Below, one piece after another: positions 53,901-64,000 of a stretch of 64,000 bases of DNA. The DNA is from Linnemannia elongata (Eukaryota; Mortierellomycota; Mortierellomycetes; Mortierellales; Mortierellaceae). The translations under genes were made by a program, and so were the position numbers. Position 1 is the first letter of the stretch; each line of letters opens with the position of its first letter. Under the pieces are notes generated by a model. It had not been told where the DNA came from and ran no database searches. It saw only the letters and a program-made list of their open reading frames with translations. The stretch lies in the NCBI GenBank assembly GCA_036320915.1, contig JAXBDG010000010.1, positions 1,178,001 through 1,242,000 on the forward strand. Reading direction: 5' to 3'.

Positions 53901-54402
53901 ATGAGGCACAGATCGGGGCACGTTCAGATCCTGCCCTGTTGGTGGTGTTTTCTGAGCTATACAGCGATGATATCGTCGTTTTAGGCGAGTGGGAATCTGG
54001 AAAGGACGAGGGTGGTGAGGAGGGAGATGGTGGTATAAAAGATGTTGGGTGAACAGGGTGACTTTCTCTTTTCGTCAAAGGGTTTTGGTGACCGTGGCCG
54101 TGGCGAGGCCTACTACGAAGGGACGGCTGTGGTCGCTGAGGAAGAGGGAAACAGGCACGGAGGTCCCTGTCCATGAGAAAGTCGAGTTTCCAGAGCCCTC
54201 GTGCGGCGGTGAAGGAGAAATCGCGGAGGGCGAGGTGCCTCCAGATGTACTGGCGGTAGTCTCTTGCGAGGAGGTGCCATTGTCGACATGTGGCAGTTGC
54301 GGCGAGGAGGGTGTGATGGTCGAGGTGGATGAGGATGAGCAGGACAATCTCGGTTGGCAGACGGGCATGTTGCCTTGTTGTTGCTGTCTTGTCGTCATGC
54401 AT
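50914..54402 (-). CDS. F-box protein with WD repeats and disordered inserts
   Basis: Two exons on the minus strand, 54402-52609 and 52485-50914, joined in phase 0; 1121 residues. F-box at about 13-58 (RLPTEIVLLILIHL, CRQWHLLARDY, YIWRHLALRDFS). A long Ser/Pro-rich linker with two Cys pairs (ICASCW, GNCASC) follows. WD-type blades appear around the exon junction: TGHMDGIVRLWDLS, then KVVVCGNV, DSTICVWDIHP and later CCVNVWDLRTGHRLY. The C-terminal half has His/Gln-rich and Asp-rich inserts and a basic Gln-rich tail. FBXW proteins use a WD propeller to bind phosphorylated substrates for SCF. The propeller seems heavily interrupted. Met at 54402 is preferred because the F-box begins 13 residues on. 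Confidence 0.8.
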
Positions 54403-55025
54403 GACCGTTGTCTCTGTGTCTATTAGTTCTATAGCAGGTATTAGTGTGAGGTTGTGAGGGGAGTATGGTGTAAGTGATGGAGAGGAAGCTGAATGGCAGT
54501 GGTGCTGTATGTCCGTGACTGAAAGCAGTCCTCTACCTCGTGCGGTTTGAACCAAGACGCGTGACTTGAGGGAGAAACGCGCCTTCATAGAAAGAAATAT
54601 AATTCCTTTTTTTGTTTTTCTCTTCGTTTCCTTCGCCCTCTCTCTCAAAAAGAAAACCGCGTTTGATAGTATTGACTACAAAGTTGCAAGCAAAAGTGAA
54701 AAAAGTCGCGATGTAGCCGCCGTCCTGAGTAAAACTCCCACAACAAAGTATCGTAAACAAACATGCAGCGATGCATTCAAACGTGTGGAAATCCTTCTTG
54801 CACTGGTGTCCTGTTCCGTTCAAGAATCGCGAACAAAAAAAAACCACAAATACCCACACATAGCTTCGCTTTCATGTTACAGCATAGCAATTGCAAAATA
54901 GGAGTGAATGTTTGGGAAGGTAGGATCAAAACACAAAAAATATGTAGAGTCCGCGTATGGCAACCCAGGTTGAGCGAGCGTAAGTGAGGGATCTCACTCT
55001 CAAGAGTGCTCGAACCGATTTCTTA

Positions 55026-55033
55026 TATATAAA
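55026..55033 (+). promoter_or_regulatory. TATA box of the cysteine-rich ORF
   Basis: TATATAAA about 160 bp before the ATG at 55193, followed by a C/T- and AC-rich leader. The arrangement resembles the carboxypeptidase promoter. Confidence 0.5.
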
Positions 55034-55192
55034 TGGACATCTCTCTCACACACTCTTCCATTATCCCCACCCTCTTCAATATCCACATTCAACACCGTTT
55101 AAAGTCCGTTTGTAAATCCGCTTCGACCCGCCGTTCCTTGTCTGCCTTATACCAGCGCGTACTCCCCGTTACCGGTCTTGTCCAGCTCAAAA

Positions 55193-55519
55193 ATGCGAAC
55201 CACCCAGCCTTTGCTCGTCCTCACGGTCGCCACGGTCGCTACGGTCGCCATAGTCCTCCCGCAAGCCGCAACTCGCCAGCGAGCCTGTGATGCCAAACAA
55301 GCAGTCCTGGAGCAATTCTCTGACAAGTCTATGACAGGTCATGGTGCTTGCCTCACGACGCCATGCACTTACGACATCTGCCCATCTGGTTGGACCATGT
55401 GCGCCTATCGTACTCTCCGGCCACCTCATGGATTGCTGCGTGGATGGTACGGATTGCGACTGGTACACCCACCTGTAAGCTCATCCGAGAGCTCTTTCAA
55501 GTTTTTCATTTCTGCATAA
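55193..55519 (+). CDS. Small secreted cysteine-rich protein, probably frame-shifted
   Basis: 108 codons from ATG to TAA. Residues 1-25 form a signal peptide (LLVLTVATVATVAIVL). The mature part has five Cys by residue 70 (RACDA, GACLTTPC, DICPSGW, TMCAY). After that the frame loses its character and becomes Arg/Pro/Ser-rich. In the +2 reading frame over about 55419-55478 the same DNA reads GHLMDCCVDGTDC, a natural continuation of a Cys-rich fold, then ends at TAA with an overlapping GTAAGC. A one-base insertion or deletion near 55405-55420 would explain this. It may be a pseudogene, a sequencing error or a mis-seen intron. No family recognised. Confidence 0.5.
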   Translation: MRTTQPLLVLTVATVATVAIVLPQAATRQRACDAKQAVLEQFSDKSMTGHGACLTTPCTYDICPSGWTMCAYRTLRPPHGLLRGWYGLRLVHPPVSSSESSFKFFISA

Positions 55520-57098
55520 AGAACCTGAGTTCAAGCTTCTGAGGTTACCTTTCTACCCTGCACCCTTCAATTATAGCCATTTCTCTGGTGATAGAATCGA
55601 GTGCTATTAAAAAAAGGGCCAACCTGAAGAGAAAAATGTCCAAAAAAAAAAACAATTGGCTCTTTTCAATGAAAATCTCCGACCAGCTTTCCCCACATTA
55701 AACGATAACTATGCCACATGGCAAAAACTGGACCTCAGCTACGCCAACAAAATAACAACGGGACAACACCAAGAGTTACCATCCATACCACCTAACCCTT
55801 GCTTAGCTTTTCAGATTATCCCCCTTGAATTGGCGGATTAACTCTTTGTAAGTCAGGAGCATCTTTGTCAGTGGACAGCAAAACAATTGTTGTTGTCTGT
55901 GTGAATGGGGAACAAAAAAAGGGGTTCGTTGTTTAAGCTCTTTTCCTTGTCAGTCCTGTGCAGGAGTGGAGTTGAAGGAAGAACAATTAGAAATCGACTA
56001 TTCCCTTCAGTTTCCCACTTCATGAATAGCCACCTCTTCTTATGAATAACCAGCATTGAAGAAAAAAAGTCAAGTTGAGCGAAAAGGTAAACATCAACAA
56101 ACAACGGATAAGATACCGTTTGTTTTGCTTTTTTTTCCCTTCATTTTCCTGTTTACAAAATAACCATGCTTGGGTTGACACAAGAGAATGAAGGAGGCAA
56201 ATGTTTTTGTGGGGGAAGAACCCAAGGTTGACACCAAACAAATAAGCGATCCGAGCCAACTTCTTTTTCCTTTCGAGTGGCACACGGCCAGTCAAGCAAA
56301 AACACAAAAACAAAGAGCGCCCGTTCACAAAAGAGCCACATGAACAAACACACACCCTCAATCCCTTCGACCTTTCATGGTTGCGAAGACGGGCCAGAAA
56401 CTCTTCTTCTTTCCATTCTGGAGTCATGGACAATACTGACATCTCCTTGTATGACAACATTCCATGTCCAGAACCTTGTGCCCTTGTTTATTCCCTTCGC
56501 TATCTTCCATATGTTTGCGCTGTGAGGTCTTCCTCGCACTCTCCTTGACGACTAGTGCATAATTGGCTATCAACAGTCTTTTCTTCAACTTCATGCTACA
56601 GCTCCAGCAACAACAATAGTCAATAACCATTGACCCCAAACAAGTAAACAAAAGCGGTTGAATTCTCTGCAATCGAAATACACTTCTCCTTCATCCCCTT
56701 TCCCCCTCACTACCGTTGTCGGTCTAACCAGAGGCGAACCACTGTTCGTTGTTTATTTTCCTGACTCTGAAAGAATTCCTCTGTAGTGTCGAAGGGCACA
56801 CCAAACAACAAAAAACGAAAAATCGCTTAAAGAGCGTGAGTATTCTCAGACATAAAAACATATAATGAGTTGTCCCCTTCTAATTTTTTTTCTCTTCTCC
56901 TTTTCTCTTTGTCCCTCGGAACACACTTCGCCCCCCTCCATTCTTGATACTCCCGCCCTTGTACATGTCTGTCCCCTGACAACTCTTATTTCTTTTCCTC
57001 CACATCCCCACAAAGAGCAACTAATTATTGTTCCTTCCTTCATTCCTTAATACCCTCATCCAAGCCCAGTAACTTAAACCCCGACAATCAGTGTGACA

Positions 57099-58820
57099 AT
57101 GACAACCTCAGCAGACACAAAGACGCAGGGCCAAGAGATTCCACAGTCCCGAATAGCCCGCCTCCGTCGCCGCCTCTTTCTCAATGACCCGAACGACGAA
57201 CTAACTCTCCAACCTCATATTGACGAAAAGCTTACCAAGAAATCCGAACTCTGGTCCTTCTTCCTCTTTGGATTTGGTTACTACTCCTGGGCAAACTCTT
57301 GTGCCTCCCTTCTTCTCCCCATCCTCGTCCAAGGAGTCGCTAGGAATGCCTCACATCTCGAGTCGGACCCTTCAGTCCCTTGTCCGGAGACTGACCCTGT
57401 GAATGATCGGTGTCTAGTCCCCTTTGGGTGGATCCGTGTCACGCCGACGTCGTATGTGCTTTTGACGAATGTGGTGACCGTGTGGTGTACGATTGTGTTG
57501 ACGTTGGGAGTTTCTGCGCTTGCGGATCATGGACGAGTGTCGAAGCGGATTATGTTGTGCACTTCGACTGCGTTGTGTGTGATTGCTTGTTTTATCTTTC
57601 TGGGCGCTCTTGAGCCTTCTATCTGGTGGCTCTCTGCCCTCCTCTTCGTCTTGAGTAGGTTTTTTTTTTTTTGCGTTTGGTGTTTTTTTTCTCATTGTTC
57701 ATGTGCTTTGTGGGTGTTTGCCGATCGAAAAACAGAACAAATATGACACGCACCCCTAACCTTAAAACTCTACTCACATTTGCCTTTCCCTTTTTCTCAA
57801 TCGACACAACCTTCAAATAACATAACAAAAAGCGGGAGTCGTGAACGGCCCAACTCAAAACTTTTACGACGCCCACATCCCCATCCTAACACGTTACCAC
57901 CCAGATGTCGTCCGCGTCCAACTCCACGAAGGCGAAGCATCCGAAGCCTACATCGACGCTAAAACGAAAGTCCAAACCTTCCTCTCGGGCGGTTCCTCAG
58001 CTGCCGGTTACGCAGGCGGGATGGTACTAACCATCATCAGTGCAGTCATCCTCCTCATGGTCAACCAAGATCTGGTCACTGTTGGGTACTGTGTCATCGT
58101 CGCTGGTGTTTTTATTTTTATTTTCGTCTGCATTTACGCCAAGTACTCCGTTCAACGAACCTTCCCTCCACTTCCCGCAGATTCGCATTGGGCGACGTAT
58201 GGATATGTCCGGATCGGGAAGACAATTTCCAAGGCGCGTCGTCTTAAGACTTTGTTTTATTTCCTCTGCACATGGTTCATCCTCGGTGACGGTCTGGCCG
58301 CATCCTCGAGCATGGCCATTCTCATCGCTCAGGACCAACTCAAACTCGACTCCTCCTCTATGATCATTGCCGCTCTCGTCCAAATGATCACCGCAGGCCT
58401 CGGAATGATATTCTGGATCCGTCTCCAGAACCGTCATGGAGTTTCACCCCTAAAAGTCGTCATCTTCAACACCATCGCCTTTGGTCTCCTCCCCTGCTAC
58501 TGTCTCCTGGGACTCATCGAGGGCTGCCCAATTGGTCTCAAACAAGAGTGGGAGTTGTACATGCTAGCCGCATTCTTTGGTCTCTTTTCAGGCGCCATTT
58601 ATTCCTCCAACCGTGTTGTCTTTGCACAGTTTATCCCGTTCGGACACGAAAACGAGTTGTTTGCGTTGTACGAAATGTCAAGTGTCAGCTCTTCGTGGAT
58701 TGCTCCCCTTGTTTGTACGGCCATTATTCAGAGCTCGAGTGTGAGACATACCTGGTGGTTCTTGGCCTCCCAATTCTTCATCCCCGCCGTCCTCCTGCTC
58801 TTCGTCAACGGTAAGCATCT

Positions 58821-58862
<42 letters not shown>

Positions 58863-59082
58863 TTACTTCATAGCAGTTGCGTTTTTCAATCATCAAAATT
58901 CTCACCTTGATTTTTCCCCTAACCCTTTGAACATAGTCGATAAGGGACGCACAGAAGGAATCGAGTTCTACAAGCAAGAGCAGGAAAAGAAAAAGTTGAA
59001 AGTGGCAGGAGCTCAGACCGATGAGGCAGGATCTGGATCTGTCGACGACGAAGAGCGCGACATCATCAAGAACGCCGCCTAA
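57099..59082 (+). CDS. Atg22/UMF1-like major facilitator transporter
   Basis: Three exons: 57099-57654, 57833-58810 and 58937-59082; 559 residues. ATG at 57099 is the first in frame. A hydrophilic N-terminus of about 50 residues leads to about 12 membrane helices, starting with ELWSFFLFGFGYYSWANS, the Atg22 family's opening motif. The half-way loop is long and polar (NGPTQNFYDAH to EAYIDAK). Later helices carry LGDGLAASSSMAIL and LFGLFSGAIYSSNRVVFAQFIP, typical of the family. Fungal Atg22 proteins export amino acids from the vacuole after autophagic breakdown; that role is inferred. The N-terminal donor could be at 57655 (used here) or 57659. Intron 2 is largely a T run. Confidence 0.85.
58824..58859. 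repeat. 36-base T homopolymer inside an intron
   Basis: Fills much of the second intron of the Atg22-like gene (58811-58936), directly after the donor GTAAGC. It would transcribe as a U tract near the 5' splice site. Confidence 0.9.
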
Positions 59083-59298
59083 ACAACCTCACATACACAC
59101 AAAAAAAATACCCTTTCCTCCTTTTCGACGATACCACTTACCACTCCCCTCTCTTTTACTTTTTGAAGCCGTTTATCCCGTACTAAAAAACCCCGTAATC
59201 ATCTCATACAAAAAGTCGATTTGCTTCAAACATGCAAATTATTTATGTGTTTATGTTATTATTGTACAAGTCCACAGAGATGCTTTCTCGCGGCAAAG

Positions 59299-62200
59299 CT
59301 AGACACCATTTTTGACAACGCTGGCATCTCCAGCAAGACGCACAGCAATCAACCCCCACCGATCCACCAGATCCTGCGCCACAAGAACACTATCCTCCAC
59401 GGCCACGACCGGATACTTCTTCGTCGCCGCCACCACCTGTTCTTTCACCAGCCTCTCCACTGAATCATCTTCAAAACACCCACCCAAACAAGTCGTCTCA
59501 CCAACCCACATAGTCTCGTCCACCAACGACTCTTCCAAATATTTCGCCTGATCCAGCACAGTCCCCGTCTCGACTGCAGAGACGAGATGTTTGACAAAGG
59601 TACGCCAGCGCGGGTAATAAAACTCCTTCACGAGACCACCCCACCCCTTGGAGGCATAGTTTGCCAAGTTTCCTTGTCCACGAGGTCCCCACCATGTGAT
59701 CTGGTCTCGGGCATTGTACTCGAGGTAGTCCCGGTACTTGTTCATCGACGTTGGGCTGGATCCGGTAGTGGTCGACGACGAGTTGTTGTTGGTTGCGATC
59801 TTGGCAGACACACGGGCGTCGTGGATCCAAGGGCCCACCATGAAATGGGTGTGGGTTGACAGGATCCGATCCGTGTCCAAGATAAGGTCAAGGACCAACT
59901 CTCCCCAAACACGCGTCCGTTCCAGATCCTTGGCTGTGTATGCTTCCACGAGCTCACGGTGGAGACCTGGCAAAACCACTCCCAGAAGCACCTCGCGAGT
60001 GACATCCACCATATCGTACTGGAAACTGGAGACATTAAGAGGGAGCTCAGACTCTCTAGGCAAAGAAGATTCCGTCTCTGCTCTGGGCTCAACAACATCT
60101 CGACGACGTTGATCACCGCCATGCTGAGACCCGAGTCGCCCGAGAGTATGCTCATACGCATCTTTAAGCCAGTCCGAGAAGGACTTCCACATCGACGATG
60201 ATGATGACGAAGGGATCTCTGAGGCATGCCCATTAGCCGCCAAGATAACAGCTTCAATCGAATCCTGAATCACACTATGTCGACGCCGTCTCTTCTTGGA
60301 CTCTTCCGTCTCGGTCGTACCCACCAACTGCCTCCATGCTCCTACCACCTTTGGCTGATCATACCACATGACCGTTCTCATGAACCCTCCCTTGACCATG
60401 TCGAGCGCGGGTGCATTGTCAAGATACGTCTTAGACTGCGAATCCTGTTTGGTCCTGCAATCCCAAACCGTCTGACTGAGCGTCGTCCAAGCCTCCAACA
60501 TGGCAGTTGTAGTTTGAAGTGGTCCATAGCGTCGCTTGAGGTATTCTTCCAAATGTGCTTGACCTTCAAGTCCTTGTTGCTTCAATGCGTATGCTCCAGG
60601 TCTGGGTGCCGGAGTGTTAAAAGCGGAGGGTAGGGTTGCCTCGATAGATTGCCAGGGAAGGTCGAGGACAAGCTGATAGAGATACTCGTTGTTATTGATG
60701 CCCTCCATGGTAATGCCCATACCGCGCATTGACTTTGCCGGTTGTTGGTATGCCTTGAATGCTTCTGTCAGTAGTGTCGGTAGCGTTCCGTAAAGCCCTT
60801 GTCCGCCACCAAAGTTGTTCAACCTTGTAAAGCATGACATAACATGTTGTGTTAGAAGGTAATGCTTGTGTGAAAAATAAATAAAATAAAGGGCTAGAAA
60901 AACAGATGTTCACTTACATGCTCCATCCCCAGTCGGTGCCATAGAATCCACCATTTTGGTTCCAGACAGGAACAACATCCGAATACAGATCAATCACAAA
61001 GGCATCCCGCCCATCATTAACCTCCTTGATCCCGTCAAAGAACGCCTTGTCCAGTTGTCGCCAAGGATTGTCATGAATCAAAAACCAGCCCTGCATGGTC
61101 CAGACAGACTTGGGATCCGCGGCCTTCATCGCTTTCATCACTCCAGTCGTGATAGCCTGAATACATGCCGGATCTGTGCAAGAGGGCTGCATCTCGTTGT
61201 AGAGGTCCAAAAGATAGTAGTTCTGGGGAGCACCATTGTCCAGATCAATCCCTTCGTTCTTGTACATTGACCGTTGAAGTTGGATGAACTGTTGAGAGAG
61301 GGTGGTGAAGAGGGGTTCTGTAGGCAGGATGGTGGTGACTTGGGAGAACTTTCCCATCTCGCCCCAGTCGGACGCGAAAACAAACTTGCTGTCGGGGTAT
61401 TTCTCGGGCAGCTTGCGAGGGACAAATCCTTGGAATGAAGGCATGATAGGCGTAATGTTGAAAGCCTGCATCCTCTGCATGATCCTAGAAGAGGTAATAT
61501 AAACCACCAATTCATTAGATGCTTTGTAAATATGCATATTCCCAGCTGCGACCTACACAATCCACGAAGCACTTACTGTCCTTGCAACTCCCATTGACTG
61601 TCGATCCAATCGTTATTAAAAGTGGTATTCTCCTGAAGAGCCCACGAGCCTTGGATGTTGCCCATACGCTGCCAGGGAGTGAATGCCGGTCCTCCCAAAA
61701 AGTCGTCAATATCTTCTCTCGACACTCCCTGGTTCTCATAAAACTTGCGCACCACATGCTCCTGTCCGACCATAGCCAGCGCCATATTGATTCCATTCAG
61801 CATCATCCAGTCTAAGTATTTCAGGATCACGAACAGGAACGTTAAATATCTCGTTCAAACAATTTTATCTCGTTAGGATGACGAAAGACATGCGTAACCA
61901 AAACAAGGTGTCCCTTAAACATACCAAGCTCTCGTTGCCAACGGTCCCAGTCCCAGAATGCAAACGTGTATCCAAAAGTAACAACGTTCATATAATACCG
62001 CCACGGAACAAAGCTGGCCCGAACAACACCATCGACTCCAGCCTCGGCGGGGATCAAAGGTGGTACAACAGGCAACTGATTAAACCGATCGCCACTCCAA
62101 GTCATCTCCACCTTGCAGACATACTTCAGATAGTGGTTTAATCCCGCTCCCAATGCAGAGAGAGTAACTCCCTCGATTGTTACAGCAATTCCTTCTGCGC

Positions 62201-62693
62201 CAGCTGGGTTATTGCTGCTGCTGTTGGTGTTGAGGAGTCGGAAGGTATCATATATGTTGGTCGCAGAGTTGGTCGTCAATCCTGGTCGAAGCGTGAACCG
62301 GAAATGCGTATGATAGGCCTTTGGCAACAATCGCTTCACCAGTTCTTCCAAAGGGGCCACTAAAGTCGCGTCATCGGTCGATGGCAAGCCTAATGGCGGT
62401 GGTGTTGTTGGTGTCAATGGAGGAGGAATCCATGGCAAGTTGTTGGGGTCTGGTGTTACTGTTGCTGGTGGTGCAGGTTTGTTGTTGGGAGTGGCAGAGA
62501 AGTAAGAGAGGGCATGTTTGTTAAGATTGATAGAGTAGGCGGTAAAGAGAACCGAGGCCGTGACGGTGACGACAAAGACTGAGAGGAGAGCGTAAAATAT
62601 CCTTTTCCTTGTCCTCTCTTTCTGTGAGCCTGAAGAGGAGGAGGGAGACGAAGGTAAGAAGACCTTTGAGCTACTATTCTTCCACCAGGTCAT
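59299..62693 (-). CDS. Alpha-N-acetylglucosaminidase (GH89), membrane-anchored
   Basis: Four exons on the minus strand: 62693-61925, 61811-61577, 61484-60918 and 60823-59299; 1031 residues. A basic Ser-rich N-terminus and one helix at about 32-55 indicate a type II membrane anchor. The GH89 domains follow: an N-terminal alpha/beta part, then [54 protein letters not shown] and MLNNFGGGQGLYG, the hallmark block of NAGLU enzymes. The all-helical C-terminal domain has LEYNARDQITWWGP and YASKGWGGLVKEFY. The enzyme removes terminal alpha-linked N-acetylglucosamine (heparan sulphate in animals). Here it is longer than human NAGLU because of low-complexity inserts. A second copy lies immediately upstream on the same strand. 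Confidence 0.92.
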
Positions 62694-63068
62694 AGCATTG
62701 GGATTGGGGAGAGTGAAGGGGAGGAGGGTAGGAAGAAGGAGAAGGAAGGAAGTGAAGGGTGAGAAAACAACAAAGGTATGGAGAATTGAGAAGCGAAAAG
62801 AGAAGAAAGGAGTGGCAGAAAGGGCTGTAGCCAACAAAGTAACAACCATTGAACGCAATCCCAACTCAGAATAGAAACACTGGCGAGGTTTTGCGGAGTA
62901 CTGTACAATGAGGGAGGTGCGTGCCGTAAGCAAAATGCATAAAGGGAAACGAATACCATGCTCCAAGTACTTTGTTTTCTTGTATTCTTAGGCCAAAGCA
63001 AGTCCAAACAATGACGGGAAAGAGATGGGATGTGGAAGGAACACCCAACTACTATATACAGTGACGGA
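62694..63068. promoter_or_regulatory. Spacer between tandem GH89 genes
   Basis: 375 bp holding the promoter and C/T-rich leader (sense strand, about 62700-62830) of the downstream copy and the 3' end of the upstream copy. An out-of-frame ATG at 62698 lies five bases before the chosen start, in an overlapping short frame that could act as an upstream ORF. Confidence 0.45.
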
Positions 63069-64000
63069 CTACTTTCTGGATGCCTGGGCTAGACGGAGAG
63101 CAACCAGGCCCCACTTATCCACCATATCCTGCGCCACCAACACAGCATCCTCCACAGCCTCGATTGGGTACTTGCTCGTCACCTCATCGTTCACCGCCAC
63201 ACCCGACGACGCAGGGTCATCATAACATCCACCAAGACAAGTCGTCTCCTTCATCCACCCCGCTTCCTCCTTCAACGAATCCGCCAAAAAAGCCTTATAA
63301 TCTAACGTCGACCTCTTCTCCACAGCATCCACCAACCGGTCCACAAAGATCTGCCACCGTGGATACTGAAACTCCTTCACAAGCCCTCCCCATTCTTTGG
63401 ACGCATAGTCTGCAAGACTGGCTTGTCCATTGGGACCCCACCATGTGATCTGGTTACGGGCATTGTACTCGAGGTAGTTTCGATACTGGTTCATGGTTGC
63501 GGGGCTGGATGCAGTTGGGGAGTCGGCGATGACTTTTGCGGACTCTCGAGCGTCGCGGATCCAAGGGCCGACCATGAAATGGGTGTGGGTTGAGAGGAGA
63601 CGGTCAGTGTCAAGGATCACGTTCAGGACGTGTTGTCCCCAGGCGCGGGTTCGATCCAAGTCCTTAGCCTTGTAGGCATCGACCAGCTCGCGGTGGAGTC
63701 CAGGAAGTACTATACCAACAAGAACCTCGCGCGTCACATCCACCAAGTCGTACTGGAAGCTGGACACATTCAGTGGGAGAGAAGCCTTAGCAGACAACCC
63801 TGAACCTACAAACTCGGACTTGACCTCTTTCACCGACTCAGAGAGTCGTCCCTTCACAATCTTCTCTTCTTCTATCTCTCCTTGTTGATGACTGGCGGAT
63901 GGTGGTCTCAACTGACCTAAAGTGTTCTGGAAGGCGCCCCTGACCCAATTGGCAAAAGACTGTAGAAGCGACGGCGAGTCCAGAAACTGTGGTATCTCAG
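63069..64000 (-). CDS. Second alpha-N-acetylglucosaminidase (GH89), 3' part only
   Basis: Minus-strand frame open from the window edge to a TAG at 63071-63069; about 310 residues of the helical C-terminal domain. It matches the neighbouring gene almost block by block: LNVSSFQYDLVDVTREVL, LPGLHRELVDAYKAKDLDRTR, STHTHFMVGPWI, LEYNARNQITWWGP, YASKEWGGLVKEF, ETTCLGGCYDD and VAQDMVDKWGL. The join to its 5' exons is outside the window. It is a tandem duplicate with clear divergence, so not a recent assembly duplication. The Ser/Asp-rich loop near 63860-63990 differs most. Confidence 0.9.
   Translation of the reverse strand, partial: EIPQFLDSPSLLQSFANWVRGAFQNTLGQLRPPSASHQQGEIEEEKIVKGRLSESVKEVKSEFVGSGLSAKASLPLNVSSFQYDLVDVTREVLVGIVLPGLHRELVDAYKAKDLDRTRAWGQHVLNVILDTDRLLSTHTHFMVGPWIRDARESAKVIADSPTASSPATMNQYRNYLEYNARNQITWWGPNGQASLADYASKEWGGLVKEFQYPRWQIFVDRLVDAVEKRSTLDYKAFLADSLKEEAGWMKETTCLGGCYDDPASSGVAVNDEVTSKYPIEAVEDAVLVAQDMVDKWGLVALRLAQASRK

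Larger units (their letters stand above)
54403..57098. other. 2.7 kb gene-poor interval
   Basis: Contains the upstream region of the F-box/WD gene, a TATA box (55026-55033), the cysteine-rich ORF at 55193, and the C/T-rich leader of the transporter at 57099 (about 56880-57060). Between 55600 and 56850 I see no supported gene; several open frames there use rare ATA codons and no domain is recognisable. Confidence 0.5.

Noticed and set aside
55656..55841. 61-codon plus-strand frame after the cysteine-rich ORF
   Set aside because: Starts with TTG, lacks an ATG, and shows no link by splicing to 55193-55519.
56020..56700. Minus-strand frames that looked protein-like
   Set aside because: Rich in rare ATA codons, interrupted by stops, and no splice chain joins them.
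62694..62966. 91-residue N-terminal extension of the GH89 protein
   Set aside because: Encoded by the C/T-rich leader; the shorter start gives a normal basic N-terminus plus anchor helix.

Overview
The window is nuclear DNA of a filamentous fungus, most likely an early-diverging zygomycete of the Mortierella group. That assignment is inference from gene content and style; no rRNA or other marker gene is present. The supporting signs are many short GT-AG introns in housekeeping genes, pyrimidine-rich 5' leaders, long A/T homopolymers, and an unusual density of large F-box/leucine-rich proteins. I see no tRNA, rRNA, CRISPR array or recognisable intact transposon.

Layout: 1-0.5 kb, end of a C2-domain gene. 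1.2-13.6 kb, five intronless F-box/LRR genes. 13.7-16.9 kb, a five-exon-scale fasciclin-repeat membrane protein (four coding exons). 17.2-21.6 kb, a 1301-residue low-complexity protein in five exons. 22-25.5 kb, a gene-poor stretch holding one probable small multi-exon gene. 25.7-27.9 kb, an RRM/RS RNA-binding protein, divergent from 28.4-29.7 kb, a seven-exon ITP pyrophosphatase (HAM1/ITPA). 29.7-32.8 kb, gene-poor. 32.8-34.8 kb, a secreted M14 carboxypeptidase. 35.5-45.6 kb, four more intronless F-box/LRR genes. 45.8-47.4 kb, an AAAP amino-acid transporter. 47.4-49.4 kb, gene-poor with one tiny signal-peptide-like ORF. 49.4-50.9 kb, the tenth F-box/LRR gene. 50.9-54.4 kb, an F-box/WD-repeat protein. 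54.4-57.1 kb, gene-poor with a cysteine-rich secreted ORF that looks frame-shifted. 57.1-59.1 kb, an Atg22/UMF1-like transporter. 59.3-64 kb, a complete and a partial tandem alpha-N-acetylglucosaminidase (GH89).

The dominant signal is the F-box cluster: ten F-box/LRR genes in about 50 kb, all single-exon, while every complete well-supported neighbour of another family is split by introns. They fall into three sequence subfamilies sharing a related C-terminal repeat end. Two subfamilies (here A and C) occur as two A-C pairs between 35.5 and 45.6 kb, suggesting duplication of a two-gene unit. Each protein is a candidate substrate receptor for an SCF ubiquitin ligase; the leucine-rich parts differ strongly, as expected for diversified recognition surfaces. 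The other genes serve unrelated roles: nucleotide-pool cleaning, secreted proteolysis, amino-acid transport, vacuolar efflux and glycosaminoglycan-type sugar hydrolysis.
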